Positions 22,515-31,201 of a stretch of 64,000 bases of DNA are shown here, in pieces. The notes below the pieces were generated by a model, which saw nothing but the letters and a program-made list of their open reading frames with translations, was not told where the DNA came from and did no database searches. The stretch's first letter is position 1. Each line of letters opens with the position of its first letter. The translations under genes were made by a program, and so were the position numbers. The stretch lies in NCBI GenBank assembly GCA_963766365.1, contig CAVXZK010000012.1:62001-126000 (forward strand). The letters are read 5' to 3'. Source of the stretch: JALORV01 sp963766365. Its GTDB lineage: Bacteria; Pseudomonadota; Gammaproteobacteria; Burkholderiales; Burkholderiaceae_F.

Positions 22515-22682
22515 ATGGCTCTCGCTGTTCCATCCGTGGCTCAGGCAATCAGTCTGTATGGCTTTGAATCGGGTGCCGCGCTGGCGACGGTTGTCGGCGT
22601 GCTGATCGAAGTACCGGTGATGCAGCTGCTCGGAAGGGTCGTCGTCAACAGCCGCAAGGGGTGGTACGAGCAGCGTGGCTGA
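22515..22682 (+). pseudogene. ACR3-family arsenite transporter, C-terminal fragment
   Basis: In frame to the TGA at 22680-22682 the sequence reads LYGFESGAALATVVGVLIEVP followed by VMQLLGRVVVNSRKGWYE. This is the last transmembrane helix and tail of ACR3-type arsenite efflux permeases (usually ~350 residues). Only about 56 codons remain. The rest of the gene is replaced by the phoX terminator region directly upstream, so this is another truncated gene end. An ATG at 22515 is probably fortuitous. Confidence 0.65.
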
Positions 22683-22700
22683 GGAGCAGTAGGCAGAATG

Positions 22701-22727
22701 AAAAAGCGGCGCTCGCGGGCGCCGCTT
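22701..22727 (-). terminator. Terminator after the fasciclin gene
   Basis: Read on the minus strand, a 9-bp stem AAGCGGCGC / GCGCCGCTT with a 6-base loop is followed by TTTTC. It lies 21 bases beyond the fasciclin-domain gene stop. Confidence 0.75.
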
Positions 22728-22747
22728 CTCGTCAGACAGGGTGGCGG

Positions 22748-23221
22748 CTAGCGCTTTGGAGGCAGCAGGACGCTGTCGACGACATGGACGACACCGTTGG
22801 TGGCGGCGAGATCGGGTCGAGTGACAATCGCATTTTCGACGGTCACGTAGTTGCCGGCCTTGGCCAGCCCCAGGTTCGCACCGTTGACCGACTTCACATT
22901 TCCCTGCTTGACGTCGGCGGCCGTGGCCTTGGCCGGGACGACGTGAAACGTCAGGACCTGAGTCAGCAACGCCTTGTTACTCGCGAGTTCACTCATCGTC
23001 TTCGCCGGCACTGCCTTGAATGCGGCATTGTTGGGAGCGAACACGGTGAACGGGCCGGCGCCGGACAGGGTCTGGGTCAACCCGGCGTCATTGATGAGTT
23101 TGTTCAGCGTTGACAGATCGGGATCCGCCGCGATGACATCGGCCACATTCTTCGGTTGCATCGACGCACAGCCGGCAAGCGAAACCGCAAGCAGGCCGAG
23201 CAGCCACGAACGACGATTCAT
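22748..23221 (-). CDS. Fasciclin (FAS1)-domain lipoprotein
   Basis: This 157-residue protein starts with a lipoprotein signal (MNRRSWLLGLLAVSLAGC; lipobox LAGC with Cys 18) and one FAS1 domain: GPFTVFAPNNAAFKAVPA and VLTFHVVPAKAT, then TNGVVHVVDSVLLPPKR. FAS1 domains act in adhesion or matrix contacts. The ATG at 23221 has AGGAGT six bases upstream; the frame is open further 5' but lacks a signal. It is divergent from pstS with a Pho box on its own strand 96 bases upstream, which suggests phosphate-starvation control. Confidence 0.88.
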   Translation of the reverse strand: MNRRSWLLGLLAVSLAGCASMQPKNVADVIAADPDLSTLNKLINDAGLTQTLSGAGPFTVFAPNNAAFKAVPAKTMSELASNKALLTQVLTFHVVPAKATAADVKQGNVKSVNGANLGLAKAGNYVTVENAIVTRPDLAATNGVVHVVDSVLLPPKR

Positions 23222-23316
23222 ACAGACTCCTGGACGGTAAGGAATGATCGGGAATGCCGGGCGGTCAAGGGGCACCCCAAGCCGCTGGCACTGGATCAGC
23301 AAGCTACGTCGGCCTC

Positions 23317-23334
23317 ATGACTGCGGCGTGACAT
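23317..23334 (-). promoter_or_regulatory. Pho box upstream of the fasciclin gene
   Basis: The minus strand reads ATGTCAC-GCCG-CAGTCAT, 12 of 14 matches to the PhoB consensus CTGTCAY-N4-CTGTCAY. TAGCTT ten bases downstream is a plausible -10 element. Confidence 0.6.
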
Positions 23335-23415
23335 CGGCTCCCCGGACATGACTGCAGGTGGCCTCTATCCGTGTCCTGATGGGAATTTCCCTCTAGAACA
23401 CCGAAAGTGAGTGAC

Positions 23416-23449
23416 ATGTCACCGATCTGTCATCCACCTTTCCTAGACT
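23416..23449 (+). promoter_or_regulatory. Pho box and -10 element of pstS
   Basis: ATGTCAC-CGAT-CTGTCAT (23416-23433) matches the PhoB half-sites at 13 of 14 positions with the correct 4-base spacer. TAGACT at 23444-23449, ten bases on, sits where the -10 of PhoB-activated promoters is expected. The pstS ATG is 74 bases further. Confidence 0.8.
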
Positions 23450-23522
23450 CGCCGGCGTTGAAGGTCCTCCTTGGTTTCCCGCCTTCTTTTCCCTTCCTCG
23501 AACCACCTCTGAGGTAATTCGT

Positions 23523-24560
23523 ATGAGACTTCTACCGATCAAAGCACTGGCGGCCGGCTTTGCGCTGGCCGGCGCCTTTTCGACCGGATATGCGCAGGAA
23601 ATCACCGGCGCAGGCGCGACGTTCCCGGCGCCCTTGTATGCCAAGTGGGCCGACGCCTACAACAAGGCGACGGGCGCGCGCATCAACTACCAGTCGGTGG
23701 GTTCCGGCGCGGGCATGCGTCAGATCCGCGGCAAGACCGTGGACTTCGGCGCTTCCGATGCGCCGCTGAACGATGCCGATCTCGCCAAGGACGGCCTGAT
23801 CCAGTTCCCGACCGTTATCGGCGGCGTGGTGCCGGTGATCAACATCCCTGGCATCCAGACTCGCGAGATGCGACTCACGGGCCAGGTTCTCGGGGATATC
23901 TACCTCGGCAAGATCACGAAGTGGAACGACCCGGCGATCGCGGCGCTTAATCCGGGCGTTAAGTTGCCCGACGCGACGATCTCGCCGGTCCGCCGCGCCG
24001 ACGGCTCGGGCACGACGTTCATCTTCACGAACTATCTGTCGAAGGTGAACCCGGAATGGAAGACCAAGGTCGGTGAGGGCACGGCGGTCAACTGGCCGGT
24101 CGGCGCGGGCGGCAAGGGCAACGAAGGTGTTTCGGCATTTGTTCAGCGTTTGCCGAACTCGATTGGCTACGTCGAGTACGCGTACGCCAAGCAGAACAAG
24201 ATTCCCTATGTGCTGATGCAGAACGCTGCGGGCACCTGGGTGGCGCCTGATGACCTGACCTTCAAGGCGGCTGCGGCCGGCGCGGAGTGGCAGAAGTCTT
24301 TCAACCAGGTTCTGACGAACCAGGCCGGCAAGGAGGCATGGCCGATCACCGGTGCGACGTTCATCATGATGCACACCAAGCAGGACAAGCCGCAGCAGGC
24401 CGCTGCAGCGCTCAAGTTCTTCGACTGGGCCTATGCGAATGGCGACAAGATGGCCGATGACCTCGACTACGTTGCCTTGCCTGACAGCGTGAAGGCGCTG
24501 ATACGCCAGCAATGGGCCAAGATCGGTGACGCCTCCGGAAAGTCGGTACTGGTGAAGTAA
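23523..24560 (+). CDS. pstS: Phosphate ABC transporter substrate-binding protein
   Basis: The 345-residue protein has a Sec signal peptide (MRLLPIKALAAGFALAGAFS, cleavage near TGYAQ/E). The phosphate-binding motifs of PstS follow: ITGAGATFPAPLYAKW, YQSVGSGAGMRQI, DFGASDAPLN and RRADGSGTTFIFTNYLS. It captures phosphate in the periplasm for PstCAB. It is preceded by a strong Pho box and followed by a hairpin that can hold back readthrough into pstC, which fits the need for excess binding protein. Confidence 0.96.
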   Translation: MRLLPIKALAAGFALAGAFSTGYAQEITGAGATFPAPLYAKWADAYNKATGARINYQSVGSGAGMRQIRGKTVDFGASDAPLNDADLAKDGLIQFPTVIGGVVPVINIPGIQTREMRLTGQVLGDIYLGKITKWNDPAIAALNPGVKLPDATISPVRRADGSGTTFIFTNYLSKVNPEWKTKVGEGTAVNWPVGAGGKGNEGVSAFVQRLPNSIGYVEYAYAKQNKIPYVLMQNAAGTWVAPDDLTFKAAAAGAEWQKSFNQVLTNQAGKEAWPITGATFIMMHTKQDKPQQAAAALKFFDWAYANGDKMADDLDYVALPDSVKALIRQQWAKIGDASGKSVLVK

Positions 24561-24573
24561 CGCTCTAGTGTCC

Positions 24574-24598
24574 CCCGGCGGCCCTGCCGCCGGGTTTC
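24574..24598 (+). terminator. Hairpin between pstS and pstC (attenuator or RNA-stabilising stem)
   Basis: A perfect 9-bp stem CCCGGCGGC / GCCGCCGGG (24574-24582, 24586-24594) with a 3-base loop is followed by TTTCC. The U-tract is weak, so partial termination or 3'-end protection of pstS mRNA is more likely than a full stop. Confidence 0.6.
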
Positions 24599-24652
24599 CT
24601 TGCTCGACGATCGAGTACCAGGACTGCTTCGGCTCTGCCGGGGAGCGCTTTG

Positions 24653-25666
24653 ATGGACGCTACACTGTCCGAGACCAGTTTTCGCAAAGAAGCCCAGACT
24701 GTGCAGATGCCCGAAGAGCCACCGGCCCGGCGGTCCGGCAGGCTTGGCGACGTCATTTTCCTCAACCTGACGCGCGGGGCGGCAATCCTGACGCTGCTCC
24801 TGCTCGCGGGAATCCTTCTTTCGCTCGTGATCGGCGCATGGCCGTCGATCCGCGAGTTTGGCCTCAGGTTCCTGTGGACGGCCGAGTGGGACCCGGTGCA
24901 GGAAAGGTTCGGCGGCCTAGTGATGATCTACGGCACGCTGATGACGTCGTTGATCGCTTTGATCATTGCGGTACCCGTCAGTTTCGGTATCGCGCTCTTC
25001 CTGACCGAGTTGTCGCCGAAATGGCTGAAGCGCCCGCTGGGCACGGCGATCGAACTGCTCGCGGCGATACCGTCGATCGTCTACGGCATGTGGGGCCTGC
25101 TGGTCTTCGCTCCGATCCTGTCCAAGTACGTGCAGCAGCCACTGCAAGGTGCGTTCAGCAATGTTCCGGTGCTCGGGTCGCTGTTTTCAGGAGCGCCGGT
25201 AGGCATCGGCATCCTGTCGGCGGGAATCATTCTGGCGATCATGATCATTCCCTTTATTGCTGCGGTGATGCGGGACGTTTTCGAAGTCACGCCGCCAATG
25301 CTCAAGGAATCCGCCTACGGCGTCGGCGCCACGACCTGGGAAGTGGTGTGGCGCGTCGTGCTTCCGTACACGAAGGCCGGTGTCGTAGGCGGCGTCATGC
25401 TTGGCCTGGGGCGTGCGCTTGGCGAAACGATGGCGGTGACGTTCGTCATTGGCAACTTCAACCAGCTCAACAGTCTTTCACTGTTCGAGGCTGCCAATTC
25501 GATCACCTCGGCACTGGCCAATGAGTTCGCAGAGGCGACGCCTGGCCTGCATGAGGCATCCCTCATCTACCTGGGCCTGATCCTCTTCTTCATTACCCTG
25601 GTGGTGCTGGCGTTCAGCAAGTACCTGCTGCTGCAGCTGAAGAAGCGCGAGGGGTCGAGAACATGA
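24653..25666 (+). CDS. pstC: Phosphate ABC transporter permease PstC
   Basis: This 337-residue inner-membrane permease has six hydrophobic segments and the binding-protein-dependent transport signature GVGATTWEVVWRVVLPYTKAGVVGG, the EAA loop contacting PstB. The start is ATG 24653, seven bases after GGGAG; a TTG just before it is less likely. The stop overlaps the pstA start (ATGA). The N-terminal ~30 residues are hydrophilic. Confidence 0.95.
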   Translation: MDATLSETSFRKEAQTVQMPEEPPARRSGRLGDVIFLNLTRGAAILTLLLLAGILLSLVIGAWPSIREFGLRFLWTAEWDPVQERFGGLVMIYGTLMTSLIALIIAVPVSFGIALFLTELSPKWLKRPLGTAIELLAAIPSIVYGMWGLLVFAPILSKYVQQPLQGAFSNVPVLGSLFSGAPVGIGILSAGIILAIMIIPFIAAVMRDVFEVTPPMLKESAYGVGATTWEVVWRVVLPYTKAGVVGGVMLGLGRALGETMAVTFVIGNFNQLNSLSLFEAANSITSALANEFAEATPGLHEASLIYLGLILFFITLVVLAFSKYLLLQLKKREGSRT

Positions 25667-26538
25667 TCGCTGTGCCTCAGCCCGTGAGTGCCGATTACCG
25701 GCTGCCCCTGCACCGGCGTCGCAAACTGATCAACGTCATTGCGCTGGCACTCTCGCTGGCGGCGATGGCGTTCGGACTGGTCTGGCTGATCTGGATCCTG
25801 TGGGACACCCTCTGGCTGGGGGTCCAGGGACTGAGCGCCTCGATCTTCCTGCAGGACACTCCGCCGCCTAATTCGGACGGTGGTGGACTGCGCAACGCCA
25901 TCGTGGGCACTCTGGTCATGGTGCTCTCTGCCACGGCCGTCGGGACCCCGATTGGAATTCTCGCCGGTATCTACCTCGCCGAGTACGGGCAGCGGGGCTG
26001 GCTGGGCAGCGCGACGCGGTTCATTAATGACATCCTGCTTTCAGCGCCGTCGATCGTGATCGGCCTGTTCGTCTATACGATCATCGTGGCACAGACACGG
26101 ACCTTCTCTGCGTACGCGGGCGTCATCGCGCTGGCGCTGATCGTGATCCCGGTCGTGATCCGCACGACCGAGAACATGCTGGCGCTCATACCGAATGCAC
26201 TGCGCGAGGCGACATTCGCGCTGGGGGCGCCCAAGTGGATCATGATCCGGCGCGTGACGCTGAAGGCCGCACGCGCCGGGGTCGTGACCGGGGTCCTCCT
26301 GGCGCTGGCCCGCATCGCGGGCGAGACGGCGCCGCTGCTTTTCACTGCGCTGTCGAACCAGTTCTTCACCCTGAACATGGGTGAACCGATGGCGAACCTG
26401 CCGGTCACCATATTCAAGTTTGCGATGAGCCCGTTTTCCAACTGGCAGCAGATGGCCTGGGTTGCCGTCTTTCTCATCACCGTCGGGGTGCTCGTGCTGA
26501 ACATCCTGGCGCGGGTGCTATTCAGACAGAAGCACTAG
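25663..26538 (+). CDS. pstA: Phosphate ABC transporter permease PstA
   Basis: This 291-residue partner permease has six predicted helices, LAGIYLAEYGQRGWLG near the middle and the EAA-type loop LREATFALGAPKWIMIRRVTL. It forms the membrane channel with PstC. It is translationally coupled to pstC and followed nine bases later by pstB. Confidence 0.95.
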   Translation: MIAVPQPVSADYRLPLHRRRKLINVIALALSLAAMAFGLVWLIWILWDTLWLGVQGLSASIFLQDTPPPNSDGGGLRNAIVGTLVMVLSATAVGTPIGILAGIYLAEYGQRGWLGSATRFINDILLSAPSIVIGLFVYTIIVAQTRTFSAYAGVIALALIVIPVVIRTTENMLALIPNALREATFALGAPKWIMIRRVTLKAARAGVVTGVLLALARIAGETAPLLFTALSNQFFTLNMGEPMANLPVTIFKFAMSPFSNWQQMAWVAVFLITVGVLVLNILARVLFRQKH

Positions 26539-26547
26539 GAGTTCACC

Positions 26548-27336
26548 ATGCACGCCGCGACGAGCGCGTTGAAGCCGGGCGAGAAGGTCAAGATGACGGT
26601 GCGCGACCTGAACTTCTATTACGGGAAGTTCCAGGCGCTGAAGAACATCAACCTGGAGATTCCCGAGAAGAAGGTCACCGCATTCATCGGGCCTTCCGGG
26701 TGCGGAAAGTCGACGCTGCTGCGCGTCTTCAACCGCATGTTCGAGCTTTATCCGGACCAGCGCGCCGAGGGAGAAGTCCGTGTCGATGGTGACAATGTCC
26801 TCACGTCGAAGGAGGATGTCGCACTGATCCGCGCCAAGATCGGCATGGTGTTCCAGAAGCCGACGCCCTTTCCGATGTCAATCTACGACAACATCGCCTT
26901 CGGAGTGAAGCTCTTCGAAAATCTGTCGAAGTCTGCGCTGGACGATCGGGTCGAGTGGGCGCTGCGCAAGGGCGCACTGTGGAACGAGGTCAAGGACAAG
27001 CTTGGGCAGAGCGGCACCAGTCTGTCGGGCGGGCAGCAGCAGCGGCTCTGCATTGCTCGCGGCATCGCCGTCCGGCCCGAAATCATCCTGTTTGACGAAC
27101 CGTGCTCGGCGCTCGACCCGATCTCGACGTCGAAGATCGAGGAACTGATCGACGAATTGAAGTCTGACTACACAGTGGCGATAGTCACGCACAACATGCA
27201 GCAGGCCGCGCGGGTGTCCGACTACACGGCCTACATGTACCTCGGCGACATGGTCGAATTTGGTGAAACCGATGAGATCTTCATCAAGCCGAAGAAGAAG
27301 GAAACCGAGGACTACATCACTGGTCGGTTCGGCTAG
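26548..27336 (+). CDS. pstB: Phosphate ABC transporter ATPase PstB
   Basis: This 262-residue ABC ATPase has Walker A GPSGCGKST (48-56), a Q-loop in MVFQKPTPFPMS, the signature LSGGQQQRLCIARGIA and Walker B IILFDEPCSALDP. The switch His is in VTHNMQQAARVSD. It powers phosphate uptake and, with PhoU, passes the phosphate signal to PhoR. AGGAG precedes the ATG by six to seven bases. Confidence 0.97.
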   Translation: MHAATSALKPGEKVKMTVRDLNFYYGKFQALKNINLEIPEKKVTAFIGPSGCGKSTLLRVFNRMFELYPDQRAEGEVRVDGDNVLTSKEDVALIRAKIGMVFQKPTPFPMSIYDNIAFGVKLFENLSKSALDDRVEWALRKGALWNEVKDKLGQSGTSLSGGQQQRLCIARGIAVRPEIILFDEPCSALDPISTSKIEELIDELKSDYTVAIVTHNMQQAARVSDYTAYMYLGDMVEFGETDEIFIKPKKKETEDYITGRFG

Positions 27337-27369
27337 TGCAGCATTGCGGCAGGGCCGCGGGAGAATGAA

Positions 27370-28083
27370 ATGGGAACCGGCGATCACTCGATGAGGAAAT
27401 ACGACGAGGAACTCGAGGCCATGCGATCACGTGTGCTGCAAATGGGCGGGCTCGTCGAGTCACAGGTCCGTACCGCGCTCGATGCGTTCGAGACCGCAAA
27501 TATTGAACTGGCGCAGCAGGCGATTGACGCCGATCGACGGGTCAACGAACTCGAAATGGACCTCGACCAGATGGTCAACCATGTGATCGCAAGACGTCAG
27601 CCGACGGCTGGTGACTTGAGGATGATCACGGGGATTGCCAAGGCGATCACCGACATCGAGCGAATCGGCGATGAGGCAAGCAAGATTGCGCGCGCAGCGA
27701 AATGGCTGCGCGAGAAGGACGGCCAGTCACGTGTGAATCGAGTGCCTGATATCCGTTACTCGGGCGATGCGGCGGTGTCGATGCTGCGCCGAGCGCTCGA
27801 TGCTTTTGCGCGCCTGGACGCGCAGGCGGCTGCGTCGATCATCAAGGATGACCAGGGAGTCGATGACCGATTTCGCGCGATCTTGCGGCAGCTGATTACC
27901 TTCATGATGGAAGACCCGCGCACGATCTCCGCTTCGCTTGACACGGTCTGGGCTGCCAAGGCGATCGAACGCATCGGTGATCATTCGAAGAACATCGCAG
28001 AGCACGTGATCTTCATCTCGCAGGGCGTCGATGCGCGCCACCTGTCGCCGGATGAAGTGGAACGCGCGATCGCTCGTGGCTGA
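27370..28083 (+). CDS. phoU: Phosphate signalling regulator PhoU
   Basis: This 237-residue all-helical protein has two PhoU repeats. Each has the metal-binding E/D-xxx-D pattern: ITDIERIGDEASKIA near residue 95 and KAIERIGDHSKNIAEHVIF near 197. PhoU represses the Pho response when phosphate is plentiful by linking PstSCAB to PhoR. It lies 33 bases after pstB and 6 bases before phoB, so the whole set pstSCAB-phoU-phoB is probably one operon. Confidence 0.95.
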   Translation: MGTGDHSMRKYDEELEAMRSRVLQMGGLVESQVRTALDAFETANIELAQQAIDADRRVNELEMDLDQMVNHVIARRQPTAGDLRMITGIAKAITDIERIGDEASKIARAAKWLREKDGQSRVNRVPDIRYSGDAAVSMLRRALDAFARLDAQAAASIIKDDQGVDDRFRAILRQLITFMMEDPRTISASLDTVWAAKAIERIGDHSKNIAEHVIFISQGVDARHLSPDEVERAIARG

Positions 28084-28089
28084 TCCCGG

Positions 28090-28785
28090 ATGGCCACCAA
28101 CATTCTGATCGTCGAAGACGAGCCCGCGATCCAGGAACTGGTTGCCTACACCTGCAGCAGCAACGGGTACTCCGTTCGCCGTGCCGAGTCGGTCAGCGCA
28201 GCGAGAGAGGCGATCGGGCAGCAGTTGCCCGACCTCGTGCTGCTCGACTGGATGCTGCCGGACAAACCTGGCATCGACCTGCTGAAGGACCTGCGCACCG
28301 AGGACCGCACCCGTGCGGTACCGGTCATCATGCTGACGGCCCGGGGTAGCGAGGCGGATCGCGTCGTCGGACTCGACACCGGTGCCGATGACTATGTGGT
28401 CAAACCGTTTTCACCACGTGAGCTGGTGTCCCGCATCCGCGCCGTGTTCCGGCGCCGCGCGCCGCAACACAGTGGCGAATCGGTCAGCTACGGGCCATTG
28501 ACCATCGATCCGGCGCGGCACGAAGTGCTGGTCGAAGGCAAAACGGTGAGCATGGGTCTGGCGGAGTTCAAGCTGCTGAGCTTTCTCGTCAATCATCCCG
28601 ATCGCGTGTACTCGCGCGCGCAGTTGCTCGACAACGTCTGGGGTGATCACGTGTTCATCGAAGAGCGCACGGTCGACGTGCATGTCCTGCGCATGCGTAA
28701 GGCGCTGACACCGGCCAACGCACAGCACCTGGTGCAAACCGTGCGCGGGTTGGGCTACCGCCTGTCGGTACGTCCGGAACATTGA
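28090..28785 (+). CDS. phoB: Phosphate regulon response regulator PhoB
   Basis: The 231-residue protein has a receiver domain (acidic pocket ED/EP near 9-12, phosphoacceptor Asp53 in LVLLDWMLPDKPG, Lys in DYVVKPFSPRELVSRI). An OmpR-type winged helix follows (LLSFLVNHPDRVYSRAQLLD, VFIEERTVDVHVLRMRK). It binds the Pho boxes marked at 20028, 23317 and 23416. Confidence 0.96.
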   Translation: MATNILIVEDEPAIQELVAYTCSSNGYSVRRAESVSAAREAIGQQLPDLVLLDWMLPDKPGIDLLKDLRTEDRTRAVPVIMLTARGSEADRVVGLDTGADDYVVKPFSPRELVSRIRAVFRRRAPQHSGESVSYGPLTIDPARHEVLVEGKTVSMGLAEFKLLSFLVNHPDRVYSRAQLLDNVWGDHVFIEERTVDVHVLRMRKALTPANAQHLVQTVRGLGYRLSVRPEH

Positions 28786-28886
28786 AGGCGGCGTACGCGT
28801 CGGGCAGGGACTTGACGTTCAAGGGGCCGGCCAGGCGTTGCGCTGAGCCAAGGCCTCCCAGCGAACCCTCGGGCTAGACTGCTTCC

Positions 28887-30230
28887 ATGGTTGATCGCCT
28901 GAAAGTCCGGTTTTCCGTGCTCGGTCGGCCGCTGCTGCGACTGGTGATGCTGACGGTCGTCGGTGCGATCGTCGGGTTCTTGTTTGGAACAGTGGCCGCC
29001 CTGTGGCTGGTCATCATCGGACTGGTCGGCCTCCTGGCCATCCACATGAGCTACGCAAGCCGGCTGGCGGCCTGGCTCGAGGCTCCGAAGCTCGACGAGA
29101 TTCCGAATGGATGGGGTCTCTGGACCGATGTGTTCGCACGGTTGTACCGGCAGCGCCGTGCGACCGAGATCAACGAGCGCCGCTTGCTCGAGAACGAGGA
29201 ACGGTTCCGGCGCACGATCAGTGCCCTGCCGGAAGGCATCGTGCTCGTCGATGCCTCGTTGCAGATCGACTGGTGCAACCCGGTGGCCGAGGATCATCTC
29301 GGCGTTCGCCTGTCCGCCGACCAGGGCTTGCGGGTCACGAACCTCGTTCGCGACCCGGAGTTCATCAACTACATGACCTCGGCGCATTTCGAGGCGCCGT
29401 TGGTGTTTCGTCCGTTGTCACGCCCGGGCATCGCGCTCGAAGTGCGCGTCGTCGATTTCGAACCGGCGCGCTCCATCATCATCACGCGCGACATCACCCA
29501 GCGCGAACGAGTCGACGCGGTACGGCGTGACTTCATCGCAAACGTCTCGCACGAACTGCGCACTCCGCTGACCGTGGTCACCGGTTTCCTCGAGATGCTG
29601 CTTGGTGCACAAACGGAGGATCCCGCGACGCGACGGCATCATCTCGGACTGATGCACGAACAGGCGCAGCGCATGACGCGACTGGTCGAGGACCTGCTGA
29701 CGCTGTCCCGGCTCGAGTCGCGCGAGAGTCTTGTCACCGACGACGTGGTCGACATACGCCAGCTGGTGCGCGAAGTCGGTGACGAGGCGCGGGTTTTGTC
29801 AAATGGTCGTCATCGCGTCGAGGTCGAATCTTCACCAGCATTCGTCCGCGGGAGTCGTGATGAACTGCGCAGCGCGTTCGGCAACCTGGTGTCCAATGCC
29901 ATCCGCTACACGCCGGAAGGTGGGCAGATTGTCGTGCGCTGGGTCGAGTCCGGAGGCGAAGGGCGCTTCGAGGTCGAGGACACCGGCATAGGCATTGCGC
30001 CCGAGCACCTGGCGCGGCTCACCGAGCGCTTTTACCGGGTCGACAAGAGCCGCTCGCGCGAAACCGGTGGAACGGGCCTGGGCCTGGCCATCGCCAAGCA
30101 CGTCCTGCTGCGGCACGACGGGCGCCTCGAAATCAACTCCGAAGTCGGCAAAGGCAGCACGTTCAGCGCCGTACTCCCCGGCGAGCGCTTGATCCCGGTC
30201 GTCGATCACGGCATGGCGCAAGCGGCGTAA
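28887..30230 (+). CDS. phoR: Phosphate regulon sensor histidine kinase PhoR
   Basis: The 447-residue kinase has two N-terminal membrane helices (about 10-52), a PAS domain (RTISALPEGIVLVDASLQID), and HisKA with His222 in ANVSHELRTPLTVVTGFLEM. The HATPase boxes are FGNLVSNAIRYTPEGG (N), VEDTGIGIAPEHL (G1) and GGTGLGLAIAKHVLLRHDG (G2). There is no large periplasmic domain, as is usual for PhoR. It lies 101 bases after phoB. Confidence 0.95.
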   Translation: MVDRLKVRFSVLGRPLLRLVMLTVVGAIVGFLFGTVAALWLVIIGLVGLLAIHMSYASRLAAWLEAPKLDEIPNGWGLWTDVFARLYRQRRATEINERRLLENEERFRRTISALPEGIVLVDASLQIDWCNPVAEDHLGVRLSADQGLRVTNLVRDPEFINYMTSAHFEAPLVFRPLSRPGIALEVRVVDFEPARSIIITRDITQRERVDAVRRDFIANVSHELRTPLTVVTGFLEMLLGAQTEDPATRRHHLGLMHEQAQRMTRLVEDLLTLSRLESRESLVTDDVVDIRQLVREVGDEARVLSNGRHRVEVESSPAFVRGSRDELRSAFGNLVSNAIRYTPEGGQIVVRWVESGGEGRFEVEDTGIGIAPEHLARLTERFYRVDKSRSRETGGTGLGLAIAKHVLLRHDGRLEINSEVGKGSTFSAVLPGERLIPVVDHGMAQAA

Positions 30231-30278
30231 CGGTGAACGTGGATCGGCAGAGGACGGGTGTTATCATCGCGTCGCCCT

Positions 30279-30355
30279 CGGGGTGTAGCGCAGTCTGGTA
30301 GCGCGCCTGCTTTGGGAGCAGGATGTCGGGAGTTCGAATCTCTCCACCCCGACCA
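30279..30355 (+). tRNA. tRNA-Pro (TGG)
   Basis: The 77-base cloverleaf has acceptor stem CGGGGTG / CACCCCG, D arm GCGCAGTCTGGTAGCGC, anticodon loop CTTTGGGA giving TGG, T arm TTCGAAT and encoded CCA. TATCAT at 30262-30267 is a possible -10 box. Confidence 0.97.
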
Positions 30356-30389
30356 GCGCCTTCCAGGGGCGCACCCGGCGAGTTTCGAT

Positions 30390-30466
<77 letters not shown>

Positions 30467-30477
30467 GTTTCTTGAGT

Positions 30478-30554
30478 GGTGGCTGTAGCTCAGTTGGTAG
30501 AGTCCCGGATTGTGATTCCGGTTGTCGTGGGTTCGAGTCCCATCAGCCACCCCA
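30478..30554 (+). tRNA. tRNA-His (GTG)
   Basis: Acceptor stem GTGGCTG / CAGCCAC has the extra 5' G-1 (position 30478) opposite discriminator C that marks tRNA-His. The anticodon arm CCGGA-TTGTGAT-TCCGG reads GTG. The T loop is GGTTCGAGTCC and CCA is encoded. It is the last member of the Pro-Arg-His cluster and borders the accessory region. Confidence 0.97.
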
Positions 30555-31201
30555 AATTCCTAGCTTCCCACGATAGCGCTCACTAACGAGTTTTTCGCAA
30601 TTTCCACATTTGCGAAAACTCGATTCGCCGCAATTCGGCGAGCCCTGACGGCGACAAAACGGTCGTGAAGCATTCGCGATTCAGCCGCGTGCTGCCTCGT
30701 TCTGAGAACAGCGTGCATGGGCGCGAACCGGTCCGTCGGAAGCGGCAGGTCTCGGCGCTACCGCAAGTCTCCCTTCGGCAGGTCACGACCCGCTCCGGAC
30801 ATGACGCCCTCCCGATTGCGGACGTGTTGCCCGCCGAAAGCAGCCGCCGAACCGAATGACCGCCCGGGATGCCCCCTGTCCGCAGTTCACGACGACCCAC
30901 GCGGGGACTATGGCTTGCTTAAGATCGGTCGGTCGGTGTGATACGGGGGGACAAGTTGCGGGCGCGCTTTGGCGGCTGGGAAGCCAGCGACGCACGGTTG
31001 CTGCGTGACGTTCAGGCCGTGTGCGATTCACAGACATCATTGCACTTCGGCAGCAGTAGCGCCAGAGATTGAGCGATGACGTCGTGCCTTGAAGATTGGT
31101 GGCACAGCACGATCGACTTTCCAATCTGCGCACCGCAAGCGCTCTTTTGATCTTCTCGTTCAGTCGTCGCGCCGAAGGGAGCGTAGACCATAGGCTGACT
31201 G
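30555..31201. other. Gene-free stretch between tRNA-His and the large minus-strand operon
   Basis: I see no supportable gene in these 647 bases. Two inverted repeats lie near the left end: CGAGTTTTTCGCAA with TTTGCGAAAACTCG (30587-30622, one bulged base), and TCGCCG with CGGCGA (30625-30641). They could end the tRNA transcript, although no T-run follows. Short open frames here show no family pattern. No integrase gene and no second copy of the tRNA-His 3' end were noticed. Confidence 0.5.

Noticed and set aside
30583..30900. Minus-strand open frame next to tRNA-His
   Set aside because: Composition is Arg/Ser/Cys-rich with no recognisable motif, and it covers inverted repeats; most likely non-coding.
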